DNA of 64,000 bases from Pinus tabuliformis (Eukaryota > Streptophyta > Pinopsida > Pinales > Pinaceae): the NCBI GenBank assembly GCA_031772625.1, contig CM062814.1, forward strand, positions 368,475,781 through 368,539,780. The letters run 5' to 3'. Shown here piece by piece: positions 1 to 11,312 of this stretch. Numbering within the stretch: the stretch's first letter is position 1; each line of letters opens with the position of its first letter. Below the pieces are notes generated by a model. That model ran no database searches. It saw nothing but the letters and a program-made list of their open reading frames with translations, and was not told where the DNA came from. A program made the position numbers and the translations under genes.

Positions 1-545
1 ATGCTTGTGACATTGTGACCAAAGACATTGAATGCCAACGAATCATAGTGGGTGGCTTCTGTAAATGTCATATTAAACTAATTTTCAATCAGTTTTTTAA
101 TCCTTAATTCATGTTTCGCACGATTTTTCAACCTATTACGAAAAAACAACTGAATCACCCGACATATTATCATGTTCGCCGCTCTACCCTAATTAATTTA
201 TTATGACACCGACTTATATTATGGCACAATGCTTCATTTAATTGGCTTATACAAAGACTTTAGACAGGCAGAAGTTTGTGTGTGATTGGAGTTTCGTAAT
301 GAAGCGGCAAGTTTTCTAAGAAATTATATCAAAATGAAATTAAAAATAAATAATAAAGCCAAAATTTGTTTGTGTGTTTAACGTTTATGGTATGACTATC
401 CGTTTGATTCTTTAAATGATTTCAAATTTTATTTCTGTGGTTTCAATAGTCTCCATCTACTATTTCATTTTGATATTAAATCAGCTTTATATAATTTTTA
501 AGTTGGTTTTTTTTTGGCTCATTACTGTTTTATTATGTAAATAAA
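1..545. repeat. Dispersed repeat A, copy 1
   Basis: No coding sequence. Positions 1-260 match 19566-20055, 29410-29680 and 62070-62700; all share the word caaagacattgaatg followed by a similar 200-base stretch. Positions 345-545 match 22350-22560 and 48960-49150. In this copy the two halves are joined directly, whereas at 20.06 and 46.4 kb a 2.3-2.5 kb block (repeat X) is present. This is an ancient, diverged low-copy repeat and its type is not recognised. Confidence 0.7.
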
Positions 546-1085
546 AATATTGGTTTAACGTTTGTTCAGTAATGACGATGGTTTAACGTTTGTTTGTATA
601 AATATTGGCTGCTTTAACGTTTGTTTTCATGAATATTGGTTTTGATTATTAAATGATTAAAGTCCATTTCTTTCCTTTCATTAGTCTGGAACTCCTTATA
701 GATTTTATCTTTTACGCAAACCTTCGCCTCAAACAAGTCGGTCTGCCCCCCTGCCCCCAAAAAATAGTTAGTGACGAATAATGACTTGTTACACATTCCA
801 TGAGGGAAAACGTGATTTCGAGAGATACCACAACTACAAGCAAAACCTATCGACATATGACGCAAAACCTATAAATATGTAAGAAAAAGTTGCATTAGAT
901 GTTACATCATATAAATATATTAGGCAAAACCTATAAAATATTATCAGAACAAGTTGCGGGAGATGTTACAACATGTAAGCAAAATTTATAAAAAATAAGA
1001 ACTGTAGAGATGCCCGCTATTGAGCTGCGATTTTTTCCGCTTGACAGTAGCTATGTTCAGATAAAGAAAGCGTCTACCGTTCCAC
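546..1085. repeat. Flank shared with 49.4-49.85 kb
   Basis: Noncoding. It carries three partly repeated ttaacgtttgttt motifs and a block (655-760) nearly identical to 49445-49550. Both copies run on to a ctaccgttcc motif at about 1074-1083 and 49835-49844. Here the sequence continues toward the laccase gene; in the other copy a gypsy LTR starts at that point. The duplication therefore includes the laccase upstream region. Confidence 0.65.
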
Positions 1086-1163
1086 AAAATCAATGATAAT
1101 GCCACCTATCCTGTCGTTCCACAACAAATTATTTCTAACAAATTGCTACAACACTTTGGTCTC

Positions 1164-1172
1164 ATATATATA
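1164..1172 (+). promoter_or_regulatory. Possible TATA box of the laccase gene
   Basis: An atatatat run preceded by ctc and followed by a GC-richer stretch lies about 150 bases before the laccase ATG at 1320. It is the only TATA-like string in a suitable place. This is a composition-based guess; AT-rich DNA gives many false matches. Confidence 0.3.
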
Positions 1173-1319
1173 TTCGGTGTCGTTAGCAGAAACACAGACC
1201 AGTAATGCATCCCGTGTCGAGTGCTGTTACGCGCAGCTGAACGATTCATTCGTTTATTTATTAAGTTAGTGACGAACGTTAGTTAGATATCATTTTCAGG
1301 GTTTGCAAACGTTGTAATA

Positions 1320-2394
1320 ATGTCATTGCAACCTGTATGTGCATTCAGGCTTGTTTTTCTAATCTCATTTGTTGCTTGTTTGGCTGCCGTTACAGATGCA
1401 GACGTCCACAGATATACCTTCATTGTAAGTTTTGCTTTTTAGTCACTTTGAAGTTTTTAGCCAGATAGACCATAAGCAAAGAATGAAAGACTTCACCTAG
1501 AGACTCAAGAAGTGGATATCTTTACCATTTGATGTCTGGATGCCTCCACAGATTGAACTGAAGAACATTACCAGGCTATGCAAGACGTATGAATTAGTCG
1601 TCGTCAATGGACAGCTACTAGGCCCAACGATTCATGTACGGAATGGGGACAGTCTTATTTTTAAAGTTTATAACAGAGCCAAGTATAATGCCACTATTCA
1701 CAGGTATGTCACAATAACCTGAATTGGACTTCTTTAAGAGCAGCAGATAAGAACAATATATCTACTATGGCAATGGCTATTTATTATATAGATTCCCCTT
1801 AAATATGAGCTCTCAGTTTAAGGTTTTGTTGCTTATATTTCTATCAAAAGTACGCCAAAGTTTTTGTGGTTCTATGAACATTAACATGGTATATAAAACC
1901 TTTACATACCTTTGGCTGAATCATGAATATGACGAATCATATCTGACAGCTCACATTTAGAACAAATATGTTTAATGGATAGGCGTTTCCCATGTGCTGC
2001 CGTTTAATGATGATTTGATGCGTATAGAAGTGGTATTTATAGATATATTTGATGGGCATAGATTATAAGATTCGTCCTTACATCTTTCGGGCATGGAGTG
2101 AGGCAGCTTCGTACTGGGTGGGCTGGTGGACTTGGATATTTTACACAATGTCCCATTCAACCTGGTGGACGTTACACATACAGATTCAACATCACTGACC
2201 AAGAAGGAACCGTGTGGTGGCATGCTCATGTGTCATGGCTTCTAGCCACTGTGAATGGGGATTTCGTAATCTACCCTAAGAATGAAAGCACATATCCCTC
2301 TCCTAAACCCACACAATGGAAACATAGCACATTATTAGGAAAATGGAATATGTCAATTGATTACCCACACACTAAAAACATAGCACATTGCTAG
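1320..2394 (+). pseudogene. Laccase (multicopper oxidase) N-terminal fragment, probably dead
   Basis: Laccases are secreted copper enzymes that oxidise monolignols and other phenols. Exon 1 (1320-1424) encodes 35 residues, a hydrophobic signal peptide followed by the start of the mature protein, and ends at gtaagt. Exon 2 (1552-1703, 152 nt, the usual size for plant laccases) encodes NITRLCKTYELVVVNGQ and ends at gtatgt. Exon 3 starts at 2091 and encodes VRQLRTGWA, QCPIQPG and the copper motif WWHAH. Defects: the base pair before exon 3 is gg where an AG acceptor is expected; the Trp of the usual HWHG copper motif would be Arg (AGG for TGG) across the exon 2/3 joint; after PSPKP the homology fades and a stop occurs at 2392-2394. 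Cupredoxin domains 2 and 3 are absent from the downstream sequence. It could be a truncated gene or a decayed duplicate. Confidence 0.85.
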
Positions 2395-3590
2395 CCAAAT
2401 TAGTTCATAGCTAGAAATAATTCATGCCATTGCTCAATCAAAAATATGAACTCTATAGTGAATTTGATACCATACGTAGGAATGGGAATGAACCTATGGG
2501 TAATTTACTTTAAAGGTTATGGAAATTTCCATTATGATTCCAAAAAGTAAGAGAGCATTCACCCAATAAATTCTTGACTAGATTTTATACTTTCTTTATG
2601 CCCCTAAAGAATATAAGTTTTTTTTACGAAATAAGAACCATTTAATGTTGTGTAAATTAGATTTTTCTTGATATTTGAAATTTGCAATTGAAATGTTCAT
2701 AATTGGTGCAGATTTAGGAGCTCCAGCCATTGTTATGGTGGTTGCATTGCTAATTGGGATATTTTTGAAAGATAATTTATCAAGAAGTTTAGTGAAGACA
2801 AAATAAAATAATTTTTAATTGTGAAAATGTCAAATATTAAAATGAATTTTGCTGAACCAATTGAAGATTTCAACCAAAGATTCCATTCTATTCTTAATAT
2901 AATATTGAAGATAAGAAAGTCATGTATTAAATAAGGTTTATACTACCTTTCCCTTAAATGTGCCTTTTGTCACTATTAAAATAGATAAAGAAATATCAAC
3001 CTTAAATATGGAACAAGCTTTAAATATTAAAAAATAAAATTTTAAAATAGCATCTAAATAACTTTGTGATCACCAGAAAATCAAAACAATTGCCAAAAAT
3101 ACCTTCAATATGTAAAACTAAAACATTATGTTTTATTTTATTTTATATATTAATTAAATTTTTATGTTTTAATTGATTTTAATAATATAAATAATTGAAA
3201 TACAAATTCATTGTGTTGTGTTCTCAAATTTATGACTTTAATTTTTAAATAATAGTTTTCTTTTCTATAAATACCTATTATTAATTTATAATTTCATAAT
3301 AATAAATATGAAATACTTTAAAAAATTATTGTTTTTTTTTAATTATTCAGTCACACAATGCAACATTTATGGGTTGATTTCCTAGGAAGGTATTAGAAGA
3401 GTCGACTTGTGACTATGGTGCCTTCGCATTAGTTTCGTTGCCTCCGTGTGATTGTATTAATTATTAAGATTATTGTCACTCAACGATTCTTCATAGGGGC
3501 GACTTTGTTTTTTGCTGACTAGTCTATTATGAGCATGCCATTTTAATTTAACCAACAAAAAACAAAACTCAACTAAGCAACACCATAAAC
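2395..3590. other. AT-rich spacer, nothing recognised
   Basis: Sequence where laccase exons 4-6 would be expected. It holds only AT-rich simple-sequence stretches (for example 3110-3330) and no frame with laccase domain 2 or 3 motifs on either strand. Confidence 0.6.
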
Positions 3591-6185
3591 TCATCTAAGC
3601 AACACCAAACTATCATATCAAACCTGCTAAAAAATATCCTTCGCAAATATTTGTTAAAAAAATAAAATTTCCTAAAAGTAACATTATATTTGTAATATAT
3701 TAATACATTTACAAAGAAATATCCATTTTTGAGAAAAATAAACTGGTTTTTTGTTTCTTACATCTTTTCATCTAACATTTCTTGCCAATTAACACCACTA
3801 AAAAAAATTAAAAAAATACGATTTTGCAAATACACGAAAAACATTGTGCGTGGATTCGGTCTCTGCTCAAACTAACTTCTACACAACACCATCTTCAAAC
3901 TAACTTTTACACAACACCACGCTTGGGTGCACAGCTCACGTGGTCGGGATGGATGTCTTTCTTGCTTCCCACCCGTGTTCAATTCTTATCATATGATCGC
4001 GCTGCCTGGCAGCCTATGTGTTTCATTTCAACCATCTGTACATATGTAAAAATATTGTGATTGATTGTGAATATGGGTTAAATATAACTTTTAAGTGAGG
4101 GACTCGCCCCCGCTCTTTTAAAAAAAAAACTTTTACACAACACCATCCCGACCTCTGACTTTCCCACTCTCCTAAGTTCCAGGGAACAATACAATAATAT
4201 TTTTTTCGATTTCCGTGCCAATAATCGTTTTCTCTTACATTCATTATTTTAAACATGCAAATTATCATATTAATCTTGCTTAGAAATATCTTTCGCAAAC
4301 ATTTATAAGACTAACATTGTATCAACACAATTTGGAAAAAAAATCTTTTTGTTGAATTTTTTTTATCATTTATTTTTTTTAAACACCTTTTCAACCAACA
4401 ATTCTTCAAAATTAACATTGCCCAAAAAAACAATGCAAAAATACAAACATTATATCCACATGATTCGAAAAATAAATCCAATTCCCAAACTCTTTTTTCA
4501 TTTTAAACAGCTTTTCATCTAACAATTCTTCCAAAACAACATAATAGGAAAAAAAAAAAAATTGCAAGTACGTCGAAAACGTTGCACCCCGGGGTCAGTG
4601 TCCACGCCAACTAACTTCTACGCAACACCATCTCGACCTTGAACACCCTGACTATATTCACCTTTGACATCCAATTATTTTTTTATTATCAATATCGGTG
4701 CTACCAACATGCGAAATTTCATATTTAACATGCTCAAAAATATCATTCACAAAACATTTCTTAAAACATTTTTTTTTTTTTAAATAACATTTTATCATGA
4801 CAATTTGAAAAAAAAAAATTCCTTTTCTAAGAAGAAAAAAAAAATCATTTCTATTTTAAAACATATTTTCAACTAACAATTCTTCAAAAATAACATTTTC
4901 GTAAAAAAAACATTACATTTTGACTACGTTGCACATCAGGGTGAGCCTCCCCTCTAAGTAACTTCTTTTCAACAACATCTCACCTTCCGACTACCCGACT
5001 AACTTCACCTCTAACCACCAATACACTACAAAACCTTCTATGTCGGGGTCAGGGTCACGATTTTAACCATCTCATGTGCATTTCCATCCCACCTTCCGAC
5101 TACCCCCGTGAGTTCACCTTCGACTGCGTTGGAAAGATTATTTCTCTATTTTTTTTATCATCGCACCTATCACTTTCCTCTACTTTGTTGCATTCTCCTA
5201 TATTTGAATTAAACCTTCCCTACTAACACTTCGTCCGACCTTACCTCCATATTCATATGTTGTTTCTCATCGGAAACCTTTTAACAAAATTTTCCTCCTT
5301 TCCAATGTCCATTTCATAACCTCTTGTTCACAGCGTCTTTACACTACATACCTCAAACTTGCATCCATTTACAAATAAATAACTTCCATTTGACGTTGTT
5401 GCTTATAATTTGAAACATAATTTTTTTTTCTTATTGACTGAACATTACATAACAAACAAAGGTGAATCTTTTGAACACCTCATAACAAATTCTATATCTA
5501 AACAAACACAGGATGTGTTCTCTTACTTTATAGCTGGCAGAAGAACACTCGAATGATCACCAATGAAATTGACACATTTACCAATTTGCATACCGATTCT
5601 ACATTATCAGTCTAATGAGCCGAAACAACCCAAGAGAAAAAATTCATTTTTAATAAAACTAGAATCATATGTTGCGTGCAATCATGCAACCACTCACCTC
5701 TTTCTATGTCCGCATGCAGTCCCCTGGTCTTCCTCCATGTTCGTTCCAACCACTCATATATTCCCTCAAAAAATATCTCCCTCCACTGCAATTACAAATC
5801 CAAACAATGACAGCCGAAGAATACTAATCTAGACTAGCAATACAGAATAAAACTCACCTAAGCAACACCATAAACCGTTCTTCTCTTCGATCTTTAAAAC
5901 ACCAATATTATTTTCAGCAATGAAACGTCTCATTTCATAACGTGGCATTCTCTATTGCCATACCATTCTCTCCACCATGCCCACCGTTTTCTTTTATACC
6001 ACCCTTCGATCCTTTTCGACTTCTTTTCCATGCCTCTTCAAAATCCCTCATATCGCAATTTTCCATGGAGCTCTTAGATGAAGAATATCCTTCCAATAGT
6101 CGATCTTAGCCCTTGATAAATAAATAAATAAATAAAATTCCATCGATGGACTTCCATCATGAGCTGAAATAGATACACGTATCAG
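3590..6185. repeat. Large direct repeat B, copy 1
   Basis: About 2.6 kb matching 7500-10085 at an offset of about 3.9 kb. The left half (3590-5100) is itself built of diverged units of roughly 350-450 bases. Each runs from an A/T-rich part with aaacatcttttcaacyaacaattctt to a GC-richer part with ggggtcag, then ctaacttctacacaacacca and a run of gac-tac-c motifs. The right half (5100-6185) is unique within the copy and ends at about ccatcgatggacttccaycatgag. No protein domain is seen in any frame. The element class is unknown; the end points come from where similarity to copy 2 fades. Confidence 0.65.
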
Positions 6186-7108
6186 TGAAAAATATTCCAA
6201 GATTTGTCCAATTGGGACTTGCACAAACTCAAAATTTTCTATCTCTTCAAGCGATGAAACAGACATTGAACTATTGTTTACAAGAAAAACCGATTGGTTC
6301 ACATGCAATCCTAATGCCATACACCATATGTGAAGGATAGGAAAAAATGAAAAACCCCATTGGTTTCTTATAACATCCAGCCAATATATAGTGTATCCAT
6401 AAAAAGGGTAATCATCATAATCTTTGTCTAAATATAACCAACCAATATATAGTGTAGCCACAGAAAGGGTAATCATCATAATATTTGTCTAAATATAACC
6501 TGACAATTTTCCCTTTGTGAAAGATAACCTCATTTGTGGGCGTTACACCACAAAAAAGGGGTTTGTCCTTCTCCAAACCATGTCTACACTAGTGAAAATA
6601 AGAAAATATAATTCAATGTTTCTGTACACATGTTTCAGCACAACCCAATCATTTTTCTACAGACTAAATTTCTCCAACAAAGATAAGAATCCCCACTCTC
6701 CAACACTCAAACTCCCGATATTTATAATGTTCTTTGTAAAAGGGTTTACGATGAAATATTTATTTGGATGTAAAGACCCTCTAGGCATAGTGAATAGAAC
6801 CATTGATCCAACTGTACGTAGAATTTTGTACCCAGAGTCCAGAAAGGGAAAGCCAACCGACAAATCTATCCTTTGTCATTAAGGTAAGATCCAACAAAGC
6901 AACTACCCTTGATAGCAACCGCCAAAGAAATAAATCCAAATTCTCTATCCCTACATCGATTGAAAGAAGTAAAAAAAATCGGGCTTTCCAACAAAAGACT
7001 CCACTCTTTACAAACCAAGCAAAATTTTATGAGCACCGATAGAGGAAGCCAATGAAATACAAGCTCAAGAATCTCAAATGGAAAAAACTTCCAAATACTT
7101 GGATCCAT
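6180..7108 (-). pseudogene. F-box protein, degenerate
   Basis: F-box proteins are the substrate-binding subunits of SCF ubiquitin ligases. The start chosen is the Met at 7106-7108, which begins MDPSIWKFFPFEILELVF and continues with LPLSVLIKFCLVCKEWSLLL, a good N-terminal F-box. After about 80 residues the frame breaks near 6870 and resumes as FPFLDSGYKILRTVG and FIVNPFTKNI, the usual central part of plant F-box/Kelch proteins. A TAG follows near 6658. More C-terminal sequence (HIWCMALGLHVNQSVFLV) is found down to about 6180 in another frame, after a 61-bp tandem duplication. At least two frameshifts and one stop make it non-functional. It sits between the two copies of repeat B. Confidence 0.75.
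6381..6502. repeat. 61-bp tandem duplication inside the F-box pseudogene
   Basis: The word ccaatatatagtgta occurs at 6381 and again at 6442, within a 61-base unit present twice with a few differences. A 61-base gain shifts the reading frame of the F-box gene on the minus strand. Confidence 0.85.
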
Positions 7109-7199
7109 GAGAAAATGAAATTTTTTTCTAAAACCAAACCAAAGATTAGATGTTACATTGTAAAGGATAAAATCCATAAAAATGACTCATCCCATGAAA

Positions 7200-10085
7200 C
7201 ATGGAAATGATCAGATTTAAAATGCCATAAAATATCCTTTGCAAACATTTGAAAACAATTTCAAAAACATTCACATTCTTGAAAAAAACTTAATATTTTT
7301 GTCTTAAAACATCATTTGAACTAACTATCCTTAGAAAATAACATTACGAAAAATAAAAATAAAATGAAATGAAACAAGATTTTGCGAATACGCCAAAAAC
7401 TTTGTGTGCCGGGGTCAAACTCCCCTAAACTAACTTCTGTGCAACATCACCACCACTTTTAACTACCTGACTGACTTCAGCTCCGACCACCAGTACATTT
7501 TTTTTTCATGGGAACAATCAGTTTCTATTACTTTCATCTTCTTAAACATTCACACTGTCATATCAAACGTGCCAAAAATTCATTTGTAAAAAAAAAAAAA
7601 AAAAATCTTAAAAATAACATTATATTAATACATTTACAAAGAAATATCCATTCTTGAGAGAAAAAAAAAAAATCCTTTTTTTAGTTTTTACATATTTTCA
7701 ACTAACATTTCTTGCAAATTAACACAACCGATAAAGAGAATTCAAAAATATGATTTTTCTGGTACGAAGAAAGAGTTGTGCGCTAGGGTTGGCCTGTGCT
7801 CAAACTAACTTCTACACAACACCATCCTGACTTCTGATTGCCCCGACCTCCTAATCTATGAATAGAAATACAATATTGTATTTTTCAATTTTCGTGCCAA
7901 CAATCACTTTCTCTTAATTTCATCTTTTTAAACATGCAAATTATCATATTAAACATGTTCAAAAATATGCTTTGCAAACATTTATAAAAATAACATTGAA
8001 TCAACATTATTTGGAAAAAAAATTCATTTTTCTGTTTTTTTAATCATTTTTCTTTTTAAAACATCTTTTCAACCAACAGTTCTTCGAAATTAGCATTTCC
8101 CTAAAACAATATAAAAATAAAATCACTATACCAACACAATTCGAAAAATAAATCCATTTATGAAACTCGTTTTTCCTTGTAAACATCTTTTCATCTCACA
8201 ATTCTTGCAAAAGAACATTACCGAAAAAAGAATAATTAAAAACAAAAAATATGTGAGTACGGTGAAAAGGTTGCACGTTGGGGTCAGTGTCCACATCAAC
8301 TAACTTCTACGCAATGCCATCCTGACCTACAACCACCCAAATGTCTTCACCTTCGACCACTAATAAAAAAATTATATTATCAATATCCATGCCACCAATA
8401 GACCTTTGACCACATGACTATCTTCACCACCAACTACCAATACAAAATTTATTTTATCAATATCTGTGCCACTAATCACTTTCTCTTATTTTCATTTTTT
8501 AAATATGCAAACATTCATATTAAACATGCACAAAAAAATATCATGCACAAAACGTTTATTAAAACCAAAAACATTTTTTTTAAAATAACATTTCATCAAG
8601 ACAATTTGAAAACAAATCCATTTTCTGAAGAAAAAAAGGTCATTTATCTTTTAAAACATATTTTCAACTAACAATTCTTCGAAAATAACATTGTCGTAAA
8701 AAAGAAAATTGCACGCTGACTATGTTGCACATTGGGGTCAGCCTTTCCTCCAACTAACATCTATCCAATAACATCTCGCCTTCCAACTACCTGATTGAAT
8801 TCACCTTCAACCATGAATACATTGCAACACCTTCTATGTAAGGGTCAGGGTCAAGACTTTAACCAAATCATGTCCATTTCCATCATGGCTTTCAACTACC
8901 CCACTGCGTTCAACTTTGACTTTGTTTGGAAGATTGTTTCTCTGTTTTTTTGTGTCACACATATCCCCTTCCTCTACTTTGTTTTAATCGCCTATATTTG
9001 AATTAAACATTCCCCGTTGTCCCTTCGTCCAACCTTAGCTTTGTCCCTTTGTCCAACCTTACCTCCATGTGCATATGTTGTTTCTCGTCGACAACCTTTT
9101 AACAAAATTTTCCTCCTTTCCAATTTTTGTTTCATAATCTCTTGTTTGATCCCTCCCTACACTACTTATGTCGAACTTGCATCCATTTACAAAGAAAAAA
9201 CTTCCATTTGACGTTATCGCTCATAATTTGAAAAGTAAATTCTTTCTTTTCCTTTGGACATGATATTACATAACAAACAAAGGTGAATCTTATGAACAAC
9301 TCATAAGAAATTCTATATCTAAACTAACACACAATGCCTTCTCTTACTCCGTATCTCACGGACAATGCCAATTTCCGATGACAAGATTCACTGCAATTTT
9401 GACAAGATCGTCGACGCATTTTTTAAATCTAATAATTGCAAGAAAAACACTCGAATGATCACCAATAGAATTGACACCTTTACCAATTTGTAGACTGGTT
9501 CTACGCTACTAGTATAATGAGTCGAGACAACCCAAGAGATTTTTTTTTTTTAATAAAACCAGAATCATACATTGCTCGCAATTATGCAACCACTTGCCTA
9601 TTTATATGTTTGCATGTAGTCCCTTGGTATTCGTCCATGCTCATTCCAACCGCGCATACTGTCCCGCAAAAAATATCTCCCTCTAATCCAATTACAAATC
9701 TAAATAATTGCAGTCGAAGAATACTAATCCAAACAAACAATAAAGAACAAAACTCAACTACACAACAATGATAAACCTTTCTTCTCTTCGATCTTTAAAA
9801 CATTGATCCGAGCTTCAGCACTGAAACATCTCATTTCATAATGTGGTGTTCATTGTTGCCATTCCATGCTCGCCACCATGCCCAGCCTTCACTTTCAGAC
9901 GACCCTTCAATCCTTTGCCACCATTTTTCCACGCCTCTTAGAAGTCCCTCTCATTGCAGTCGTCCATGGAGCTCTTAGACAAAGAATATTCCACCAACAA
10001 TCGATCCTACCCTTGATAAATCACAAAAATAAAATTCCATCGATGGACTTCCACCGTGAGTTGAAATACATACGCCTATCGACGA
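7200..10085. repeat. Large direct repeat B, copy 2
   Basis: Second copy of the 3590-6185 repeat with the same order of sub-blocks (ggggtcag units from about 7400 to 8810, unique right half 8810-10085). Indels occur throughout, so the copies are old. The right ends coincide (6185 and 10085); on the left this copy carries one extra ggggtcag unit (7200-7500). The F-box pseudogene occupies the gap between copies. Confidence 0.65.
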
Positions 10086-10092
10086 ACTAGCA

Positions 10093-10124
10093 CAACCACA
10101 TTTATTTTTAATTAAATGTGGTTG
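10093..10124. repeat. Short hairpin caaccacattt / aaatgtggttg
   Basis: An 11-base perfect inverted repeat (10093-10103 and 10114-10124) with a 10-base spacer lies just after the end of repeat B copy 2. A weaker relative, caaccacatta...taaatgtcgttg, follows near 10162-10185. They could be remnants of a small foldback element or the repeat terminus. Confidence 0.6.
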
Positions 10125-10199
10125 GTATATGCCAATAAGTGTATATCAATCAATCACATGCACAACCACATTAGTAAATGTCGTTGAAATATGTGATAG

Positions 10200-10600
10200 A
10201 CATTAGTTTTTATTATTAATATTATTATTATTAAATCGAAATTTTTATTTTTATTCATATATTAATTAAATTTTATTTAATTAATCATTATTTTTATTAT
10301 TATTCTTAGTAATTTTAGTAATATAATTAATTGTATTACTAGTTAATTAATTAATATTAATAAAAGAAATTAATTATTAATTAACTAATTATTATTAATA
10401 AAGTAATTTTTTGTAATTATAATTATTATTATTGTTAAAAATTTAAATAGTGTTTATTAATATAATAATAATAATAATTATTATTATTATTATTATTATT
10501 ATGATTATGATATTAATCATTATATTTTTCATTATTTTAATTATTATTAAAAGAAATTGCAACATAAAAATAAAATAAAAAATAAAAAATTACAATATAA
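10200..10600. other. Very AT-rich tta/att simple-sequence region
   Basis: Imperfect tta, att and taa trinucleotide runs, nearly free of G and C. No gene-like signal. Confidence 0.8.
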
Positions 10601-11075
10601 ACAAAATAGATGTAAGTTGGAGGTCAGAGGTTGAAGGTTGGGCTACATATCACAACAGAATGAAAGAAAAATATTACGAACCGCCCTCCTGAATCTCGAC
10701 TTCCCTCTTGGACCTAAAATAAAAACAGAATAGATGTTAGTCGGAGGTCAGAGGCCGGGAGTCAGATCGCATACCACAACACAATGAAAAGAGAAATCTT
10801 CTGAGCCGACTACCTGACTCCTGACCTCACTTTTAGCCTGACTAAGATGCACGTCACGGTCAGGCTATCCACTGACATAAACATGATATCAACGCTGTCG
10901 TGACTTTTGACCACCTAACTTTCCACTGCTATCTGACTTATGCCTAGCCGTCTAAACCAGGGTCAGAGCATTTAAGGGTCACGCTATCTACTAGCATACA
11001 CATGATATGAACACCATCCCGAATTTCTGATCATCCGACTTCCTACTACAGCGGGATGGGACAACATATCCGGCC
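10600..11075. other. Spacer with ggaggtcagag-type motifs
   Basis: Two similar stretches (10610-10680 and 10725-10790) share atagatgttagtyggaggtc followed by acaacaRaatgaaa. The gac/gtcag-rich composition resembles the GC-richer part of repeat B. No ORF is recognised. Confidence 0.5.
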
Positions 11076-11156
11076 AAAATGAAGTTAATGGATTTGAGAC
11101 TTCTGCGATCTGCATTATGTGTGGTTGTATCTTCCGGATCCATCGCATTTTATTGT

Positions 11157-11212
11157 TTTTATGCATCGACGTTTCGAACCATCCTCTGTGGTTCATCATC
11201 AGGATTTAAATC
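11157..11212 (-). ncRNA. Hammerhead-ribozyme-like motif, left arm
   Basis: Mirror copy of the motif at 11205-11264. Read on the minus strand it gives CTGATGA (11202-11196), the same GAACCA/TGGTTC helix II, and GAAACGTC (11175-11168). The two motifs are identical in the core and point outward from the centre of the palindrome. Confidence 0.55.
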
Positions 11213-11264
11213 TAAATCCTGATGATGAACCACAGAGGATGGTTCGAAACGTCGATGCATAAAA
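11205..11264 (+). ncRNA. Hammerhead-ribozyme-like motif, right arm
   Basis: The core CTGATGA (11219-11225) is followed by helix II GAACCA (11227-11232), loop cagagga, and TGGTTC (11240-11245). Then come GAAA (11246-11249) and CGTC (11250-11253), so ACGT plus C forms a 2-bp palindromic stem III and a GUC cleavage triplet. This is the minimal, probably dimeric, type I arrangement. Helix I could use atc (11216-11218) with gat (11253-11256 region), then ttta with taaa beyond an internal loop. Caveat: one extra T (11226) separates the core from helix II, and activity is untested. Confidence 0.6.
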
Positions 11265-11312
11265 ACAATAAATGCGATGGATCCGGAAGATACAACCACA
11301 CAAAATGAAGTT

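Larger units (their letters stand above)
11076..11312. mobile_element. 215-bp palindromic insertion with 11-bp target duplication (Penelope-like?)
   Basis: Direct repeats of aaaatgaagtt at 11076-11086 and 11302-11312 flank 215 bases. The first 32 are unique. The rest is a near-perfect palindrome with a left arm at 11119-11208, a 4-base spacer (aatc) and a right arm at 11213-11301; the arms differ by a single T. Each arm contains a hammerhead-like core. Small elements of this form, with inverted copies of a ribozyme-bearing end and variable target duplications, fit the tails of Penelope-like retroelements, although no reverse transcriptase or GIY-YIG domain is present. Palindrome and flanking repeat are seen directly; the family is inferred. 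Confidence 0.75.

Noticed and set aside
2700-2790. Further laccase exons downstream of exon 3
   Set aside because: The agatttaggagctccagcc stretch is gene-like at first sight, but no frame matches laccase domain 2.
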